From Methanolinea sp. SDB (GTDB lineage Archaea; Halobacteriota; Methanomicrobia; Methanomicrobiales; Methanospirillaceae), in contig LKUF01000316.1 of the NCBI GenBank assembly GCA_001412335.1, positions 1 through 15,907 of the forward strand: a stretch of 15,907 nucleotides of DNA, written 5' to 3'. Below, in pieces: positions 13,631 through 15,907 of this stretch. The notes under the pieces are model-generated. The model was not told the origin of the DNA and made no database searches. It saw nothing but the letters and a program-made list of their open reading frames with translations. Within the stretch, counting starts at the first letter, position 1; every line of letters starts with the position of its first letter. Made by a program: the position numbers and the translations under genes.

Positions 13631-14485
13631 AAAACCTGTTATTGCGCCTCCGTTTATCGGTGGAAGCCCTGCCTGAGCCTTTCCTCTCTGGACATACACG
13701 AGAAGGATGGCAAGTCCTGCAACCGATCCGGCTATTGTCCCGAGCGCCGGAAGATTGATGAATCCCCACAACTGCCCTCCAATGAAGATGTTTGCCGAGA
13801 CGACCAGTATTGAGGGCATGATGAGATCTCCCATTCCGATGATATAGGCGGCACGCTCACCTTCACCGATATTGCCCACTCCGTCCCGCCGGTAACTGTA
13901 GTCCCGGTGTTTCGGGACGATGAAGAGGATCGGCGCCTTTATATCCACCACTCCTTCCGCAAGCGTGATCATGTGCTTTGTCTTGTATACCGAGAGGGCG
14001 TCGTAGACTGCAAGTATGATGAGCAGGACTATAACGGGCAGAATATCGAGAGATATACCGAATATGGAAGCCGCTCCGGCTGCAATAAGCATTCCGAGAA
14101 TGTCAATGACATACCACTCCGGGTAGAGGTATAAAACGGCTGTTGCTGCTATCGAGAAGACAAGGGTGGTTACAGTCGCATGCACCGTATTGGAAAAGAC
14201 GTACAGGGAAATGGCACTGAATATGTACAGGAACGTAAAAAAGATGGATACTCCGATGATTATACCAATCAGTTTCTTCAACCGGTATTTTATGAGGAGG
14301 AGCAGAAAGGCGGTAAAGATCAGCAGGAGCACGATAAATACCAGGGGATTTGCCACGGATGATGGGTCTTCGAAAGCTGCAATTCCCGCGTCCTTCATTG
14401 GCAGGGAGAGGAGAAGCGCTCCCAGTTCAACCAGCACGAGCATTGCGGGCATGCTGATGAGGGGCAATTTTTTGGCTAATTCCAT
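13598..14485 (-). CDS. Presenilin-like GxGD intramembrane aspartyl protease
   Basis: A 295-residue integral membrane protein with about nine hydrophobic segments and very few polar loops apart from residues 192-212. It carries all three hallmarks of the presenilin/signal-peptide-peptidase (A22) family: YD at 161-162 in AVYDALSVYKTKHM, GMGD at 217-220, and PAL at 246-248 in NLPALGTIAG. These make up the catalytic aspartate pair and substrate-clasping loop. From memory, the crystallised Methanoculleus marisnigri homologue PSH uses Asp162 and Asp220, the same numbers as here, which supports both identity and start. It presumably cleaves transmembrane helices; natural substrates are unknown. GGAG lies ten bases before the ATG. 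The 3' end overlaps the Nog1 gene by 33 nt and the 5' end is divergent to a small membrane-protein gene. Confidence 0.95.
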   Translation of the reverse strand: MELAKKLPLISMPAMLVLVELGALLLSLPMKDAGIAAFEDPSSVANPLVFIVLLLIFTAFLLLLIKYRLKKLIGIIIGVSIFFTFLYIFSAISLYVFSNTVHATVTTLVFSIAATAVLYLYPEWYVIDILGMLIAAGAASIFGISLDILPVIVLLIILAVYDALSVYKTKHMITLAEGVVDIKAPILFIVPKHRDYSYRRDGVGNIGEGERAAYIIGMGDLIMPSILVVSANIFIGGQLWGFINLPALGTIAGSVAGLAILLVYVQRGKAQAGLPPINGGAITGFLAGFALTLLI

Positions 14486-14514
14486 GAAATCCGGGCTCCA
14501 GAGATGATAGGTAG

Positions 14515-14524
14515 TTTAATTAAT
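14515..14524. promoter_or_regulatory. TATA element between divergent membrane-protein genes
   Basis: TTTAATTAAT contains the palindrome TTAATTAA. Its centre is about 27 nt before ATG 14546 on the plus strand, the spacing expected for a leaderless archaeal message, and about 34 nt before the protease ATG 14485 on the minus strand. Because the core reads the same on both strands it could direct transcription both ways. Confidence 0.55.
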
Positions 14525-14545
14525 GGGTGCTCATCATCTAAAAAC

Positions 14546-14860
14546 ATGAACATAAGTGAGTATATCGGGGATATAATACTCCTCCTGGTACTGGTTGTCT
14601 CAACTCTCCTTCTCGCCACGAACCAGAATTTTACTCCTCAAAACACACTCGCTCTTCTTCTGATCGTGCTTTCGCTCGGCGGGCTGATGGTCATCATTCA
14701 TTATTCTGTCATGAAAATCGAGAGAGATATGATAAACCGCGAGAGAATGATCAGGGTCAACCTCGAAGAGATCTCGTTGAAGATGGCTCAGAAGTACGAC
14801 AGTACCATAGCACACGTTGACGGGGTTGTCGAGGAATTTTCAAAGCGCGTGTATCGCTAA
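14546..14860 (+). CDS. Small two-TM protein with C-terminal coiled coil
   Basis: No family is recognised. The 104-residue product has two hydrophobic segments, about 8-24 (IILLLVLVVSTLLLA) and 34-52 (LALLLIVLSLGGLMVII), joined by a short polar turn, followed by a charged helical tail (56-104: MKIERDMINRERMIRVNLEE... HVDGVVEEFSKRVYR) likely to form a coiled coil on one membrane face. Start: ATG 14546 is 27 nt from a TATA-like element and begins a compact protein; ATG 14504 is in frame but would add a Cys/Ser-rich stretch encoded upstream of and across the TATA element, so it is unlikely. It lies 23 nt before fen, suggesting co-transcription. Function unknown; a scaffold or membrane-tethered role is only a guess. 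Confidence 0.75.
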   Translation: MNISEYIGDIILLLVLVVSTLLLATNQNFTPQNTLALLLIVLSLGGLMVIIHYSVMKIERDMINRERMIRVNLEEISLKMAQKYDSTIAHVDGVVEEFSKRVYR

Positions 14861-14883
14861 AAACCAGGGGTATTGGGGAAAGG

Positions 14884-15885
14884 ATGGGCGTAGCACTTCG
14901 TGAAATCCTCGTGGATTACAAAGTATCAATACCCTGGGAGACGCTTGGGGGGATTGCTGCCATCGATGCTCATAATGCACTGTACCAGTTCTTAAGCATC
15001 ATACGCCAGCCCGACGGCACTCCGTTGATGGATTCCCGGGGAAGGGTGACGTCGCACCTGTCAGGGATCCTCTTCAGGACAGCCAACTTCATTGAAAAAG
15101 GGATCCGGCCGGTATTCGTCTTCGACGGAAAACCTCCCGACTTCAAGGAGGAGACTATTGAACAGAGGCGGGCGGCCAGGAAAGAGGCAGACGAACGGTG
15201 GCGCCAGGCACTTGAACGGGGTGATGTGGAGGAGGCATACAAGCAGGCACGATCTTCGTCAAAGATCGATGACGAGGTGATAAAAACCTCTAAGTCCCTG
15301 CTCAGGCTCATGGGTCTGCCTTACGTTGATGCTCCGAGCGAAGGCGAAGCCCAGGCAGCATACATGGTCAGGGAGGGTGAAGCGCAGTATGTGGTCTCCC
15401 AGGACTATGACACCCTTCTCTTCGGGGCGCCGGTTCTCGTCAGGAACCTTACCGTGAGCGGCAAAAGACGCATGAGAGGGAGGACTCTGACCGTCTCTCC
15501 TGAAAAGCTCGTGTTACCTGATATACTCAAAGGCCTCTCCATCACCCGCCAGGATCTCATCCGGCTGGCCATCCTGGTGGGAACGGACTTCAACCCCGGT
15601 GTCCGGGGGATCGGTGCGAAAACCGCGCTCAAAATTATCAGGAAGGGAGATTTTGTCAGGCTGGCAGAAGAGAAGATGCCTGGAACAGATATCGAAAAGA
15701 TCCTGAATTTCTTTGAAAATCCCCCTGTAACCAACGATTATTCGCTTAAATGGGACCCGCCCGACGAAGACGCTATCCTCGGCATGCTCTGTGACGATTT
15801 TGATTTTTCACCGGAGAGGGTGAGAAAATCCCTGGAAGGCCTGAAGGTGACCGGAAGGCAAAAGACCCTTGATTCATGGTTCTGA
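14884..15885 (+). CDS. fen: Flap endonuclease 1
   Basis: FEN1 is the structure-specific 5' nuclease that removes flaps during Okazaki-fragment maturation and base-excision repair. The 333-residue length is typical for archaea. Metal-binding carboxylates are all present: Asp28 (AAIDAHNALYQFL), Asp81 (FVFDGKPP), Glu153 and Glu155 (APSEGEAQAAY), Asp174 and Asp176 (SQDYDTLLF) and Asp235 (LVGTDFNPGVRGIG). The helix-hairpin-helix GVRGIGAKTALKII follows at 239-252. The last eight residues, QKTLDSWF, form a PCNA-interacting (PIP) box, QxxLxxWF. GGGG five bases before the ATG is a usable ribosome site. It follows the small membrane-protein gene by 23 nt. The last 22 bases of the window hold no further feature. 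Very confident. Confidence 0.97.
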   Translation: MGVALREILVDYKVSIPWETLGGIAAIDAHNALYQFLSIIRQPDGTPLMDSRGRVTSHLSGILFRTANFIEKGIRPVFVFDGKPPDFKEETIEQRRAARKEADERWRQALERGDVEEAYKQARSSSKIDDEVIKTSKSLLRLMGLPYVDAPSEGEAQAAYMVREGEAQYVVSQDYDTLLFGAPVLVRNLTVSGKRRMRGRTLTVSPEKLVLPDILKGLSITRQDLIRLAILVGTDFNPGVRGIGAKTALKIIRKGDFVRLAEEKMPGTDIEKILNFFENPPVTNDYSLKWDPPDEDAILGMLCDDFDFSPERVRKSLEGLKVTGRQKTLDSWF

Positions 15886-15907
15886 TCGTCATCCGGCAAA
15901 AGAGCTC

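Noticed and set aside
1..15907. CRISPR arrays, tRNA or rRNA genes, complete insertion sequences
   Set aside because: No regularly spaced repeats, no cloverleaf or T-loop pattern in the gaps, and no transposase-like protein were found by reading both strands.

Overview
The window looks like a piece of a methanogenic archaeal chromosome, most likely order Methanomicrobiales. The evidence is the gene content: archaeal FEN1 with a C-terminal PCNA-binding motif, an archaeal Nog1-type GTPase, split archaeal GMP synthetase (ATP-pyrophosphatase subunit alone), an archaeal phosphoglycolate phosphatase, a CBS/HTH regulator and a presenilin-like intramembrane protease whose catalytic aspartates fall at the positions I recall for the Methanoculleus marisnigri homologue. 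Several genes also have an AT-rich TATA-like element about 24-28 nt before the start codon and no Shine-Dalgarno, as expected for leaderless archaeal transcripts. Genus cannot be fixed from the sequence alone. There are no rRNA or tRNA genes, CRISPR arrays or complete insertion sequences in it.

Layout. 1-1079 (+): 3' part of hisD. 1102-5524 (-): a minus-strand block read in the order GT2 glycosyltransferase, TPR/winged-helix protein, BrxC/BrxD-family P-loop ATPase, then a small secreted or membrane-anchored protein. The first three are packed with overlapping or nearly overlapping ends. 5632-5910 (-): a small helical hypothetical. 5945-6358 (+): a hotdog thioesterase, followed by a T-run terminator. 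6487-10151 (+): pyrG, guaAb and argD, closely spaced. 10362-11087 (+): phosphoglycolate phosphatase, whose end overlaps a convergent PRC-barrel gene (11069-11320, -). 11362-11741: about 380 nt without a convincing gene. 11742-12620 (-) and 12668-13630 (+): a divergent pair, CBS/HTH regulator and Nog1 GTPase. 13598-14485 (-): presenilin-like protease, overlapping the end of the GTPase gene. 14546-15885 (+): a two-TM small protein and fen (FEN1).

How they fit together. Most of the window is core metabolism and information processing: histidine, arginine, CTP and GMP synthesis, 2-phosphoglycolate removal, ribosome-assembly GTPase, and flap processing in replication/repair. The part not explained by standard pathways is the ATPase plus TPR/winged-helix pair. 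The ATPase resembles the BREX phage-defence ATPases, but no other BREX component (methyltransferase, PglZ phosphatase, helicase) is nearby, so it may be an orphan system of its own. Three short promoter regions carry perfect inverted repeats (14-bp, 16-bp and 6+6 bp) that look like operators.
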